DNA of 41,273 nt from an uncultured Bacillota bacterium (GTDB lineage Bacteria > Bacillota > Dehalobacteriia > UBA7702), in NCBI GenBank assembly GCA_902796855.1, contig CADBQN010000029.1, positions 1 to 41,273 on the forward strand, in the 5' to 3' direction. Within the stretch, counting starts at the first letter, position 1, and the number at the start of each line of letters is the position of its first letter. Position numbers and translations under genes: made by a program. Under the pieces are notes generated by a model. That model was not told where the DNA came from and ran no database searches. It worked only from the letters and a program-made list of their open reading frames with translations. Of this stretch, positions 23,213 through 31,746 are shown piece by piece.

Positions 23213-24195
23213 TTTTAGCTTTTGATACGAGCTGTTATACGTCGTCGGTGGCGCTGATGGGCCTTGACGGCGCGCTTTTAAGCGACAAGAGGAGAGTTTT
23301 GGATGTGCCCCCCAAACAACGGGGGCTGCTGCAGTCCGAAGCTCTCTTTCAGCATATTCACAATGTCCCCGCTTTTTTGGAAGAGTTGGCGGCGGAGTAT
23401 GACTTTCGTGACATTGCCGCCGTTGGGTGCAGCACAAGGCCGTGTCCGAAGGACGGTTCCTATATGCCGGTTTTCCTTGGCGGGGAAAAAATCGGCCGTT
23501 CCGTCGCCGCTGCCCTCGGCGTGCCCTTTATGGAAGCGACGCATCAGGAAGGGCACATGATGGCCGGCTGGCATTCTCTGGGAATGATTGACGATATCCC
23601 CGATTCGTTCCTGCTCTGCCATTTTTCCGGCGGCACTTCCGATATTCTGGCGGTGGAAAAAACGGGGCGGGGACGCTATCGTTTGGATTTAAAGGCCTTC
23701 GGCAACGACCTCCACGCCGGGCAGTTCGTCGACAGGATCGGCGTTTTGCTGGATCTGCCCTTTCCCTGCGGCCGCCATCTGGAAAAATTGGCGATGGGAC
23801 AAAAAGGGGACGTGCCGGATGTTAAAATATGGGTAAAGAACGGGGAGTTCTCCTTTTCCGGACAGGAAACGGCCATTCGCCGTATGGCGGAAGGCGGTCT
23901 GCCGCCGGAAACGGCGGCCCGCGCCGTGGAACGCGTCATCGCCCGGACGCTGAAAAAAGCGGTGGCGGAGGTCATGGCCTCAACGGGCATAGGCAGCGTT
24001 CTCTTTGTCGGCGGCGTGATGTGCAACGGGTATATCAGGGATTACCTCACCCGGAAGCTGAACCGCGGCAGTCTCTTCTTTGCCGATCCCCGTTACGCCT
24101 CGGACAACGCCGTCGGTGTCGCGGCGCTGACCTATCAACGATTGGGAGGAAAAAACGATGATGCCACAGGCAGTATCGGTCAGCCGTCTGAATAA
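23209..24195 (+). CDS. TsaD-like (peptidase M22/Kae1) ASKHA protein
   Basis: A 328-residue ASKHA-fold protein of the TsaD/Kae1 superfamily. Visible parts are an N-terminal FDTSCYTSSVAL phosphate loop, the metal motif ATHQEGH, HFSGGTSDILAV, and the C-terminal VGGVMCNGYIRDYL and ASDNAVGVA. True TsaD makes tRNA t6A; this shorter paralogue, often located between nusB and xseA in Clostridia, is of unknown function and should not be taken as the main TsaD. Its end overlaps xseA by 38 nt. Confidence 0.88.
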   Translation: MILAFDTSCYTSSVALMGLDGALLSDKRRVLDVPPKQRGLLQSEALFQHIHNVPAFLEELAAEYDFRDIAAVGCSTRPCPKDGSYMPVFLGGEKIGRSVAAALGVPFMEATHQEGHMMAGWHSLGMIDDIPDSFLLCHFSGGTSDILAVEKTGRGRYRLDLKAFGNDLHAGQFVDRIGVLLDLPFPCGRHLEKLAMGQKGDVPDVKIWVKNGEFSFSGQETAIRRMAEGGLPPETAARAVERVIARTLKKAVAEVMASTGIGSVLFVGGVMCNGYIRDYLTRKLNRGSLFFADPRYASDNAVGVAALTYQRLGGKNDDATGSIGQPSE

Positions 24196-25369
24196 CTATA
24201 TCAAGCGGCGGCTGAATATGGACGATAAGCTCCAGAAATTACTGGTCGAAGGGGAAATCTCCAATTTCAAAGCCCATTCCTCCGGCCATCTTTATTTTGG
24301 ACTCAAGGACGAAAAGGCCTTTATCAGCTGCGTGATGTTCCGCGGCGCGGCCTCCAAGCTGAAATTTAAGCCGGAGAACGGTCAAAAGGTCGTGATTCGC
24401 GGTCACATCGATGTGTTCGAGCGCAGCGGCCAATATCAGCTCTATGCCGAGAGCATGGAAGTGGCCGGCCTCGGCGATCTCTATCTCGCCTATGAAAAGA
24501 TGAAGGCGAAGCTCAGCGCCGAAGGGCTCTTTGACGAACGCCATAAGAAAAAAATCCCCGATCTTTCCTTAAAAATCGGAGTCGTCACCTCGCCGACGGG
24601 GGCGGTGTGGCACGATATCCAGAACGTTGCCACGGCGCGGTTCCCCTCGATCAGCCTGCTGCTCTATCCCGCCGCGGTTCAGGGGGAGCTGGCCGAGAAG
24701 GAAATCTGCGAAGGGATCCGCTATTTCAACCGCGTGAAAAACGTCGATCTTCTCATCGTCGGCCGCGGCGGCGGTTCCATCGAGGATCTCTGGGCCTTCA
24801 ATACCGAACCGGTGGCCCGGGCGATCTTTGGCTCGGAACTGCCGGTGATCTCCGCTGTCGGTCACGAAACGGATTTCACCATCGCCGATCTTGTCGCCGA
24901 CCGCAGGGCCGCGACGCCGTCCCACGCCGCGGAAATGGCGGTTCCTTCCCTCGCCGACATGGAAGCCCGCTTCTCCCTGATGGAAAGCAATATGAAACAG
25001 CGGCTGAACACCGCTTTAAAAAACCGTCGGCAGCTGCTGCGGAAAATGAGCGAAAGTTATGTGTTCACCCAGAAAGACCGCTTGTTCCGCAGCCAGAACC
25101 AGGATCTTGATCTGCTGCGCCAGCGGCTGCAAAAAGCCTTTTTAGGCGATTTTGAACAAAAGAAAAACAATTATCACCTTTTGAGGGAAAAACTGGCGGT
25201 GCTGAGCCCCCTGAACACGCTGGAACGGGGTTACAGCATTTGTCTGAAGGACGGCCGCGCGCTGCGCTCTGCCGCCGAAGCCGCCGCCGGGGACAGCGTG
25301 ACCGTCCGGCTCTGCCGGGGGACACTGCGCTGCATCGTAAACGAGAGCGAGGAGGAACAGGGAAAATGA
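24158..25369 (+). CDS. xseA: Exodeoxyribonuclease VII large subunit
   Basis: A 403-residue XseA. The N-terminal OB fold (about 1-100; VEGEISNFKAHSSGHLYFGL) binds single-stranded DNA. The catalytic domain carries VVTSPTGAVWHDI, VGRGGGSIEDLWAFN, VISAVGHETDFTIADLVAD and RAATPSHAAE. A long coiled coil and the C-terminal LERGYSI segment follow. With XseB it degrades ssDNA from both ends. GGAGG lies 8 nt before the ATG at 24158 (a second ATG follows directly). Confidence 0.96.
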   Translation: MMPQAVSVSRLNNYIKRRLNMDDKLQKLLVEGEISNFKAHSSGHLYFGLKDEKAFISCVMFRGAASKLKFKPENGQKVVIRGHIDVFERSGQYQLYAESMEVAGLGDLYLAYEKMKAKLSAEGLFDERHKKKIPDLSLKIGVVTSPTGAVWHDIQNVATARFPSISLLLYPAAVQGELAEKEICEGIRYFNRVKNVDLLIVGRGGGSIEDLWAFNTEPVARAIFGSELPVISAVGHETDFTIADLVADRRAATPSHAAEMAVPSLADMEARFSLMESNMKQRLNTALKNRRQLLRKMSESYVFTQKDRLFRSQNQDLDLLRQRLQKAFLGDFEQKKNNYHLLREKLAVLSPLNTLERGYSICLKDGRALRSAAEAAAGDSVTVRLCRGTLRCIVNESEEEQGK

Positions 25370-25647
25370 CGAAAGAAATGAATTTTGAGGAAGCCATCAA
25401 AGAACTGGAACAGACGGTAAAGGCCATGGAAAGCGGCGATCTCGGTCTCGACGACCTGCTGGCCGATTTTGAGAAAGGCATCGGCCTGCTCCGCCTCTGC
25501 GAAAAGAAGCTGGCCGAGGCCGAAGGCCGCGTCGCCGTGCTGACCCAGGCGGAAATCACCGCGGCGGAAGAGCCCGCCGCGGAGGTGCCGGATGAAGATA
25601 TCTTTGCCGGTCCGGAATTTCCCGCCGACGATGATCTTCCCTTCTGA
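25366..25647 (+). CDS. xseB: Exodeoxyribonuclease VII small subunit
   Basis: A 93-residue XseB: FEEAIKELEQTVKAMESGDLGLD followed by FEKGIGLLRLCEKKLAEAE is the family signature. Several small subunits bind the coiled coil of each XseA. The acidic C-terminal tail (about 65-93) is longer than usual. The start overlaps the xseA stop by 4 nt. Confidence 0.95.
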   Translation: MTKEMNFEEAIKELEQTVKAMESGDLGLDDLLADFEKGIGLLRLCEKKLAEAEGRVAVLTQAEITAAEEPAAEVPDEDIFAGPEFPADDDLPF

Positions 25648-25657
25648 GGATACGGCA

Positions 25658-26536
25658 ATGACGAGGATCGACACGGTATTAAACGAAAAGAAAGCGCTTT
25701 TGGAACGGTATCTGGAGGATTTGCCCCGGGGCGGGAAAAACCTCCTGACGGAATCCATGGCCTATTCCCTCGGCGCCGGCGGGAAACGGCTGCGCCCGGC
25801 GATCTTTTTGCTGACGGCGGAGCTGTACGGCGAAGACGCCGAGACCCTGCTGCCCTTCGCCGCGGGGATCGAGATGATCCATACCTATTCCCTGATCCAC
25901 GATGATCTGCCGGCGATGGACAACGACGATTACCGCCGGGGCGCGCCGACGAACCACAAAGTCTACGGCGAGGCCCAGGCCATTCTGGCCGGGGACGGTC
26001 TGCTGACCGAAGCGTTTTATATGATGGCCTCTGTCGGAAAAAGCTTCCCCGCCGAACGGGTCGTTGATGCCATCGCCCTTGCTTCGGAGCTCGCCGGTAT
26101 CGGCGGCATGGTGCGGGGACAGACTTTTGACGTGGCGGGAGAGGGCAAACCGCTGACCCTTCGGGAGCTGAAAGCCATTCACGACGACAAAACGGCGGCG
26201 CTGATCCGGCTTTCGCTGATGAGCGCGGCCCTGTTGGCCGGCGCTCCGGTGGAAGATATCGACCGCCTCAGCGACTGCGGTCACGCTCTCGGCCTCGCGT
26301 TCCAGATCGTCGATGATATTCTCGATCACGAAAGCACCTTTGAGGAACTGGGTAAGCCCATCGGTTCCGACGAGGAGCAGGGGAAGACGACGTATATTAC
26401 CCTCCTCGGCGCCGACGGCGCCCGGGAAGCGGCGAAAGAGGCGGCGGAGTCCGCGGCGAAAGCCGCCGCCGCGCTTTCCGTCGACGGTTCGCTTTTGGCG
26501 GAACTGGCCGAATCACTGCTCCACCGAAAGAACTGA
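25658..26536 (+). CDS. ispA: Polyprenyl (farnesyl/geranyl) diphosphate synthase
   Basis: A 292-residue trans-isoprenyl diphosphate synthase. The first Asp-rich motif is DDLPAMDNDD (DDxxD with a two-residue insert, as in bacterial FPP/GPP synthases), the second is VDDILD, and GGKRLRP contributes the IPP-binding residues. It condenses IPP with DMAPP/GPP to make FPP. The ATG at 25658 has GAGGA upstream; an in-frame upstream ATG lies inside xseB. It is the last gene of the operon, closed by a strong terminator, unlike genomes where ispA runs directly into OLE/dxs. Confidence 0.94.
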   Translation: MTRIDTVLNEKKALLERYLEDLPRGGKNLLTESMAYSLGAGGKRLRPAIFLLTAELYGEDAETLLPFAAGIEMIHTYSLIHDDLPAMDNDDYRRGAPTNHKVYGEAQAILAGDGLLTEAFYMMASVGKSFPAERVVDAIALASELAGIGGMVRGQTFDVAGEGKPLTLRELKAIHDDKTAALIRLSLMSAALLAGAPVEDIDRLSDCGHALGLAFQIVDDILDHESTFEELGKPIGSDEEQGKTTYITLLGADGAREAAKEAAESAAKAAAALSVDGSLLAELAESLLHRKN

Positions 26537-26560
26537 ATATCCGTATTTTATACACAGAAG

Positions 26561-26598
26561 AAACCGACGATCCCTTTTCTGAGACCGTCGGTTTTTTT
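26561..26598 (+). terminator. Intrinsic terminator after ispA
   Basis: AAACCGACG (26561-26569) pairs with CGTCGGTTT (26586-26594), followed by more Ts. It also lies behind the minus-strand SLH/LRR gene. Confidence 0.85.
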
Positions 26599-26610
26599 AT
26601 CATAATTGAC

Positions 26611-29574
26611 TTATTTTATGGCTTTAAAGGGAATGCCGTTTTCTTTGGCGTAGGTCTCGATGTTTGACCCGGCGTGCCCGTAAATCGTCAGGTCACGGCA
26701 CCCCTCAAAGAGATAGGAACCGAAGTAAGTGACGTTTGGCGCCAGGATGGTGATCTTTTTCATGCCGCTCCAATAAAACAGGCTGTCCGAAAGATACGAA
26801 ACGCAGGCGGGAAGGGTGATCTCCTTTAAAGCAACGCATGATTGAAAAGCGGTGGCGCCGATTTTTGTTGTCGAAGCGGGGATGGAAATTTCGGCGAGTC
26901 TTTCACAGTCATCAAAAGCGCCGTTGCCAATGGTGGTCAATCCCTGAGGCAGCGTGATTTTGGTGAGAAAACGACAGTCGCCGAAAGCGCTTTTTTCGAT
27001 AATTTGAACCGTATTCGGCACGGTGCAGCTTCCCGTTTTCCCCGGAGGGCAGCGGAGGAGCTTTGTTTTGTCTTTGTTGAACAGAACGCCGTTTTCACTG
27101 CTGTAGGTTTTGTTATCCGCGGCGACGGTGATGTTTTGCAGGCCGCTGTTTTCGTTTTCGTTCCAGCTGTCGGAAAAAACATAGTCCTCAATGATCGCAA
27201 CATTTTTCGGAATCTTAATCTCCGTTAAGCTTACGCAGGAAGCGAAAGCCCATTTCTCGATCCGGTTGAGACTTTCGGGAAGGTCGACGCTGGTCAGACT
27301 TTCACATCCGGCAAAGGCGTATTTGCCGATATCGGTAATGCCTTCGGGCAGTGTTGCCGCCGTTACATTGGATAAATCGGTGAAAGCGTAGTTTCCGACG
27401 TTTGTCAGACCTTTGCTGAGAACGACCTTTTTGATTTCGTTTTTGTGTACGTACCATGGAGCATCACCGGAGTCAAAGAATGTGGTCATCTCGCCTTTCC
27501 CGGAAACGGTCAGCGTGCCTCCGCGGTCAAACTTCCAGGTGATGCCGGATCCGAGATCCCCTTGGTCGACGATATTGGCGTCATTGCCGCCGTCGCTGTC
27601 GCCGCCGGTGTCGTCTTTCTCGGTCTCATCTTCTTTTTTTTCTTCGCCCGTCGCGTTTTTATAGGGGCAGTCGCCCCAGCCGAAGGTCGGCATTTCGCCG
27701 GGTTTGCGCTGGGAACAATAGAAATCATTGATGAGAGACTCCACGCGAAGCAGCGTCCGTTCCGCTTTCAGCGAGGCCCTGCCGAAACCGACCTTTACGC
27801 CGCATTTTGTTTCAAAAAATTTGTAAAGCTGTCCGTCGATACAGATGTAGCAGCTGTGTTTCTCACCGCCGGTCAGATCCGTGACGCATTTTGCCTCCAC
27901 GCCGGCGCTGCCGGCAACGCTCGCGGAGACGACCTTGCAGAGGGAGACGCCGACGGAAGCGCCCAGTCCCAAGGTCGCCTTTCCTTCGGCGGTGATTTTC
28001 AGGTCATTCTGCGCGGTGCAGTTCCGGTTGGCTGTAAATCCGTTTTTGGTGTCATAATGAAAGCCCTGTGTATAGCTGATGCTGGTGTCCAGCACCCCTT
28101 TAAAGGTACCGGACAGATCGAAAGAGGCGAAGACTTTGACCTCGGCGATCAGTCCCGATGGGCCGAGGGGCATATCAAATTCGCAGAGTCCGAGCTCCAG
28201 GGGAGCGACATCCGACAGTTTTACGTTCGCCTCAAGAGTCGCCTCGTTTTCCGCGAGGAAAGACGCTTTGGCGTCACATTGGAGATAGCTTTTGCCGAAA
28301 AGCTTGATATCATAGTTCACGTTAAAACTGACGCTGGGCTGCAGGGTCACGGTATCATAGACGCCAAAATGACCGGACGGGGATTCCAGGCCGATCTTAA
28401 ATTTAAATATCTTTACTTTTAAGCTGCCGCTTTTGCTGCCGGAAGGCACGGCGGCGGTAGAGAGCGCGGCGGGTTCCGCGGTCTCGTTCTCCACCCCCAG
28501 GAAGGTGACGCTTTCGTCCGATTCGGCAAGATCGATCTGATCTTCCGTCGGCGTCAGCTCCGCGTCGACCTGAATATACTCAAAAAAGTCGCCGACTTCG
28601 GCGCTGCCGGCGGTAATGACGGCTTCATCCCCGTTGATGTCGATACTGTCAACGATCACGGCGGCGCAGTTTTCGAACTCATCCGCGGTGATCATCAGCT
28701 TGTCGCCTTTTTTTAAGTTTTTAACGGATTCGTCAATGTTCCCAAGCACATAGGTGCCGTTTGCCTCATCTTCCGCGACGGTGACGGTCTGATCCCCGCC
28801 GTCGTTTATGAGGGTCACGTCGTCCTGAACGACGGCAAAGTTATCTTCGGTGTCATCGTCAAAATTGATGACGTTCTCCTCCTTGAAGTCGCCGACATCC
28901 TTTGCCATGAACGCTTTGAAGGTCTCGTTGTCCGCCGCGCCGCGGTTCATCGAGACAGCGAGGAACACGGAGATCATTTTTGCCGCCTGGGCCCGGGTGG
29001 CGTTCTGCTTTGGCCCGAAACTGCCGTCGGGAAAGCCGTTGATGATCCCGGCCCGCTGCATCAAAGCGATGGCGTCGACGGCGTAAGCGGAGACGGAGCC
29101 GCTGTCCTTAAAACGGACAATGCTGTTCGGTTCCGGCAGGTACAGCCGCGCGTCATCGGCAAAACGGCAGATCATCGCCGCCATCTGCTCTCTGGTGATC
29201 TTTTCATTGGGCGCGAAATGGAGTGCGTCGACACCGTTGACGACACCGTGTTCTTTGGCCCAGTTAACGGACGATGTATACCATTTCCCCGTCGGGACAT
29301 CACTGAACGTTTTCTGATTCTCATAGGAACTGAGGTCTTCGCCGGAAGCGTAGGCCAGTATTTTTGCGAACTCCGCTCTTGTGATGTTGCCGCCGGGGTC
29401 AAAGGTCGTTTCTGTTTTTCCGTTGATGATGCCCTGTCGGACGAGGTCATAGACGAAATCAGCGTACCAGGCGGAATCTGATACGTCCCCAAATTTGGTC
29501 GCCGCCAGCAGCGGCGAGGATGTCAGCAGCGACAGAATGACGGTCATCAGCAGGATTATGTGAAATCTCTTCAT
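26611..29574 (-). CDS. SLH-anchored BspA-type leucine-rich repeat surface protein
   Basis: A 987-residue exported protein. A signal peptide (MKRFHIILLMTVILSLL...) precedes three N-terminal SLH domains (about 25-205; FGDVSDSAWYADFVYDLV, FSDVPTGKWYTSSVNWAK, FKDSGSVSAYAVDAIALM). A large unassigned beta-rich region with several Cys spans about 230-640, then an Asp/Glu/Lys linker and a C-terminal run of BspA-type LRR_5 repeats (about 700-975; ITDIGKYAFAGCESL, LNRIEKWAFASCVSL). Such LRRs usually mediate binding to host or environmental ligands. AGGGGA precedes the ATG. It interrupts the usual ispA-OLE-dxs order. Confidence 0.9.
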   Translation of the reverse strand: MKRFHIILLMTVILSLLTSSPLLAATKFGDVSDSAWYADFVYDLVRQGIINGKTETTFDPGGNITRAEFAKILAYASGEDLSSYENQKTFSDVPTGKWYTSSVNWAKEHGVVNGVDALHFAPNEKITREQMAAMICRFADDARLYLPEPNSIVRFKDSGSVSAYAVDAIALMQRAGIINGFPDGSFGPKQNATRAQAAKMISVFLAVSMNRGAADNETFKAFMAKDVGDFKEENVINFDDDTEDNFAVVQDDVTLINDGGDQTVTVAEDEANGTYVLGNIDESVKNLKKGDKLMITADEFENCAAVIVDSIDINGDEAVITAGSAEVGDFFEYIQVDAELTPTEDQIDLAESDESVTFLGVENETAEPAALSTAAVPSGSKSGSLKVKIFKFKIGLESPSGHFGVYDTVTLQPSVSFNVNYDIKLFGKSYLQCDAKASFLAENEATLEANVKLSDVAPLELGLCEFDMPLGPSGLIAEVKVFASFDLSGTFKGVLDTSISYTQGFHYDTKNGFTANRNCTAQNDLKITAEGKATLGLGASVGVSLCKVVSASVAGSAGVEAKCVTDLTGGEKHSCYICIDGQLYKFFETKCGVKVGFGRASLKAERTLLRVESLINDFYCSQRKPGEMPTFGWGDCPYKNATGEEKKEDETEKDDTGGDSDGGNDANIVDQGDLGSGITWKFDRGGTLTVSGKGEMTTFFDSGDAPWYVHKNEIKKVVLSKGLTNVGNYAFTDLSNVTAATLPEGITDIGKYAFAGCESLTSVDLPESLNRIEKWAFASCVSLTEIKIPKNVAIIEDYVFSDSWNENENSGLQNITVAADNKTYSSENGVLFNKDKTKLLRCPPGKTGSCTVPNTVQIIEKSAFGDCRFLTKITLPQGLTTIGNGAFDDCERLAEISIPASTTKIGATAFQSCVALKEITLPACVSYLSDSLFYWSGMKKITILAPNVTYFGSYLFEGCRDLTIYGHAGSNIETYAKENGIPFKAIK

Positions 29575-29603
29575 GTGCGTTCCCCTTTTTTAAGTAACAA
29601 GCG

Positions 29604-29627
29604 AAACCCCGGCTGAGCCGGGGTTTT
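29604..29627 (-). terminator. Stem-loop terminator between lipoprotein and SLH/LRR genes
   Basis: AAACCCCGGC (29604-29613), TGA loop, and GCCGGGGTTT (29617-29626) form a perfect 10-bp stem. On the minus strand the following T run is short (TTTC), so read-through into the SLH/LRR gene is likely. Confidence 0.6.
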
Positions 29628-29644
29628 GATGGCCTCCCGGATGC

Positions 29645-30340
29645 TCACTCAGCCGGGCAGTATGTGAGTTTAAAGCGGTTGATATTGCCGTTGGCGTCGG
29701 CGAAGATGGAATAACCTTCAAAGGAGGGGGAGAGCACCTCGTCTTCCCCGATCAGTCCCTGTTCGGCCATGAGATTCGTGAAGCGGCAGCAGACGTAAAC
29801 GCCGTCGCTGTCTTCCTTCTTTTCACCGCCGTAGAGCCGGATCGCTTCGTCAATGGAATCTCCGAAGGTCAGGCCGTTCGCGGCGGTAAAATCAAAGCCC
29901 AGCGCCGCGGCGTCTTCTTCCGAAAGGTCAATGGAGATGACTTTCGCCTCGTCGAGGGAAACATCGGTGTCGTCATTCCCATACAGATCGACTTTCAGGT
30001 CGTTTTGGCTGTCGTCATAGAGGCTGATGCCGGTGATCGTTTCGGGATGAACGACATCGGTCGTGACATAGCCGTCAAGGCTGACGCCAAGGGCTCTCAT
30101 GCCTTCCAGATCGGTCGGCAGAGCGATTTTGGTGCCGTTGACGGTGAAGCTGTAAATTTCCGCGAGGTCGCCGACGCTCTGGGGGAGAGCGGAACCTTCG
30201 GCGGCAGCCGTTGTTTCCGCGGGTTCCGCCGCGACGGTTTCGTCGGCCGCTTCGGCGGGTTCGTCTTCCGTCGCCGCGCTGCCGCAGCCGGCGAAGATCA
30301 GCGCGCAGCCAAAGATCATAGTCAAAAGTATCCTTTTCAT
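29645..30340 (-). CDS. Putative lipoprotein of unknown function
   Basis: A 231-residue exported lipoprotein. It has a type II signal peptide with lipobox FAGC (Cys19), an acidic/Ala-rich linker (about 25-50) and a soluble domain (IYSFTVNGTKIALPTDLEGMRALG..., LTFGDSIDEAIRLYG, with a later ...RFKLTYCPAE end). The NGTKIALP-type pattern is common in Clostridial lipoproteins of unknown function. It has its own consensus promoter and probably shares a transcript with the downstream SLH/LRR gene. Confidence 0.82.
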   Translation of the reverse strand: MKRILLTMIFGCALIFAGCGSAATEDEPAEAADETVAAEPAETTAAAEGSALPQSVGDLAEIYSFTVNGTKIALPTDLEGMRALGVSLDGYVTTDVVHPETITGISLYDDSQNDLKVDLYGNDDTDVSLDEAKVISIDLSEEDAAALGFDFTAANGLTFGDSIDEAIRLYGGEKKEDSDGVYVCCRFTNLMAEQGLIGEDEVLSPSFEGYSIFADANGNINRFKLTYCPAE

Positions 30341-30384
30341 TGTTTCTTCCCTTCGTTTGATTTTTTTATCGGAAGCTATACTTA

Positions 30385-30413
30385 ATAATATAATTTTTCC
30401 CCGATAATGTCAA
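30385..30413 (-). promoter_or_regulatory. Lipoprotein gene promoter
   Basis: On the minus strand TTGACA (30408-30413) and TATTAT (30385-30390) with a 17-bp spacer. It diverges from the OLE promoter about 100 bp away. Confidence 0.75.
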
Positions 30414-30508
30414 CGAAAAAACACCGGAATTCCATGTCGAAAACGGTCATTCAGCATGGAATATCTTGCTTTTGATGACGAATCCCAAGATAATTTTGCC
30501 TGCACCCC

Positions 30509-30537
30509 TTGCATTGGATGAATAGAAACTGTATAAT
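30509..30537 (+). promoter_or_regulatory. Promoter of OLE RNA-oapA-dxs
   Basis: TTGCAT (30509-30514) and TATAAT (30532-30537) with a 17-bp spacer. The predicted start, about 30543, coincides with the first nucleotide of the closing stem of the OLE RNA. Confidence 0.8.
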
Positions 30538-30542
30538 AGAGT

Positions 30543-31125
30543 AAACAGGTGATGCGGTATCCTAGTCAGCAATGATCTGTTTGAAAACGGGCCTAAAAAT
30601 CCGTTAAGGGCATATCGATGAAGTTTCTGGTGTTGGCTTCTTACGCCCAGTTTGGGGCTGATGCTGGAAGTTAAGGTTGATGGGGAATCCTCAACGGCAT
30701 GAGGGCTGACCCAGCTTCCGTGGAGACCCTTGACTGTGGGGAGCTCTTTTTGGTCAAAGAGGGAACTACGGCTTGGGAAGAACCTGTATTCGGGTGAACT
30801 GGGTACAGTGTAGCCTGGCTTGAGTGGTTAAGGTGGAGAAGCAAAACCACCCCGCTGCGGAAAGGCCAATTTCCCGTCGGTGGTGTCGAAACCGGTACTG
30901 CAAAAGAGCCTAAAACAGATCGGCGCTGCCGAGGAAAACTCCTAGGCCGTTTATTTGATAAGGTTTTGCGGGGATTAAAGTGCGGACTAAGTGGCAATCC
31001 GGTACCGCATGGGTCTCTGAGTAAAGGGAAACCGCCTTTTCGGCGACGAAAGGGTTCGGGGATGGGAAAGCCTTCCGGACCAAAGCCGCAGCGTTTACCC
31101 GCGAAGCTGTCACCTGTTTTGTTTT
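30543..31125 (+). ncRNA. ole: OLE RNA (Ornate, Large, Extremophilic)
   Basis: A roughly 580-nt intergenic segment without a convincing ORF, located directly before oapA and dxs, the diagnostic OLE context. The ends pair perfectly: AAACAGGTGA (30543-30552) with TCACCTGTTT (31110-31119). A second long-range helix is visible: ATGCGGTA (30552-30559) with TACCGCAT (31003-31010). Local hairpins include AACGG/CCGTT near 30590 and TCGGC/GCCGA near 30925. The length is close to the about 600 nt known for OLE RNAs, which bind OapA at the membrane and help cells resist cold, ethanol and metal stress in Halalkalibacterium halodurans. Identification rests on synteny, size and folding; I could not run the covariance model. 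Confidence 0.92.
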
Positions 31126-31155
31126 ACCTTTGTTTTATGATCTTTGGAGCGTCCA

Positions 31156-31746
31156 TTGTCCAATAAAAAGAATGACAAAAGAAACCAAGGTACGTTTAAA
31201 CGGATCTTCATCGTTTTCATCTGTACCTTTTTTTGTGCCACCGGCATCAGCCTGCTGACGACAACAGCGGTGGAGCGTCTCACCGTCGTGCCGCTGCTCT
31301 TTCTCGTTCTGCTGATCGTCGTCGCCATCGGCGTCTTTTTCGACGCCATCGGCGTGGCGGCGCTGGGAGCGGATATTGTGCCTTTTAACGCCCGCTCCTC
31401 GCGGAAAGCGCCGGGAGCCGCCGTTACCCTGCGGCTGCTGCGCAAGGCGGATCTCGTCGCCAACATCTGCTGCGACGTCGTCGGCGATATCTGCGGCATC
31501 GTCTCCGGTGCCCTCGGCGCCACCCTCGTGGTCATCCTTGGCGATACGGTGACGAACACGCTTTTGCTCGCGGCGGTCATGGCGGGGCTCGTTTCCGCTT
31601 TTACCGTTGGCGGCAAAGCGATGATGAAGGGGGTTGCCGTCCGCAACGCCGACCGGATCATGGAGATCATCGGCGTTGTTCTGGATTTCCGGAACTGGGG
31701 ACGGTTCCTGACAAAAAATAACCGATCGGAGGGGGATTCACGATGA
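31156..31746 (+). CDS. oapA: OLE-associated protein A (OapA)
   Basis: A 196-residue membrane protein encoded directly after the OLE RNA, matching OapA. It has about four hydrophobic segments: FIVFICTFFCATGISLLTTT, VVPLLFLVLLIVVAIGVFFDAIG, the conserved CCDVVGDICGIVSGALGATLVVI and TLLLAAVMAGLVSAFTVGG. A basic stretch (RSSRKAPGAAVTLRLLRKA) between them fits RNA binding. OapA binds OLE RNA and carries it to the membrane. The start is TTG at 31156, six nt after GGAG; an alternative TTG at 31144 overlaps that site. The stop overlaps the dxs start by 4 nt. Confidence 0.92.
   Translation: MSNKKNDKRNQGTFKRIFIVFICTFFCATGISLLTTTAVERLTVVPLLFLVLLIVVAIGVFFDAIGVAALGADIVPFNARSSRKAPGAAVTLRLLRKADLVANICCDVVGDICGIVSGALGATLVVILGDTVTNTLLLAAVMAGLVSAFTVGGKAMMKGVAVRNADRIMEIIGVVLDFRNWGRFLTKNNRSEGDSR

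Noticed and set aside
30671-31113. Minus-strand open frames inside the OLE RNA
   Set aside because: They are short, low-quality peptides without ribosome sites, and the region folds as a structured RNA on the plus strand.
30543-31125. Group I or group II intron as an alternative for the structured region
   Set aside because: It lies in an intergenic space with its own promoter, has no intron-encoded protein, no exon junction to restore, and its neighbours oapA and dxs match OLE context.
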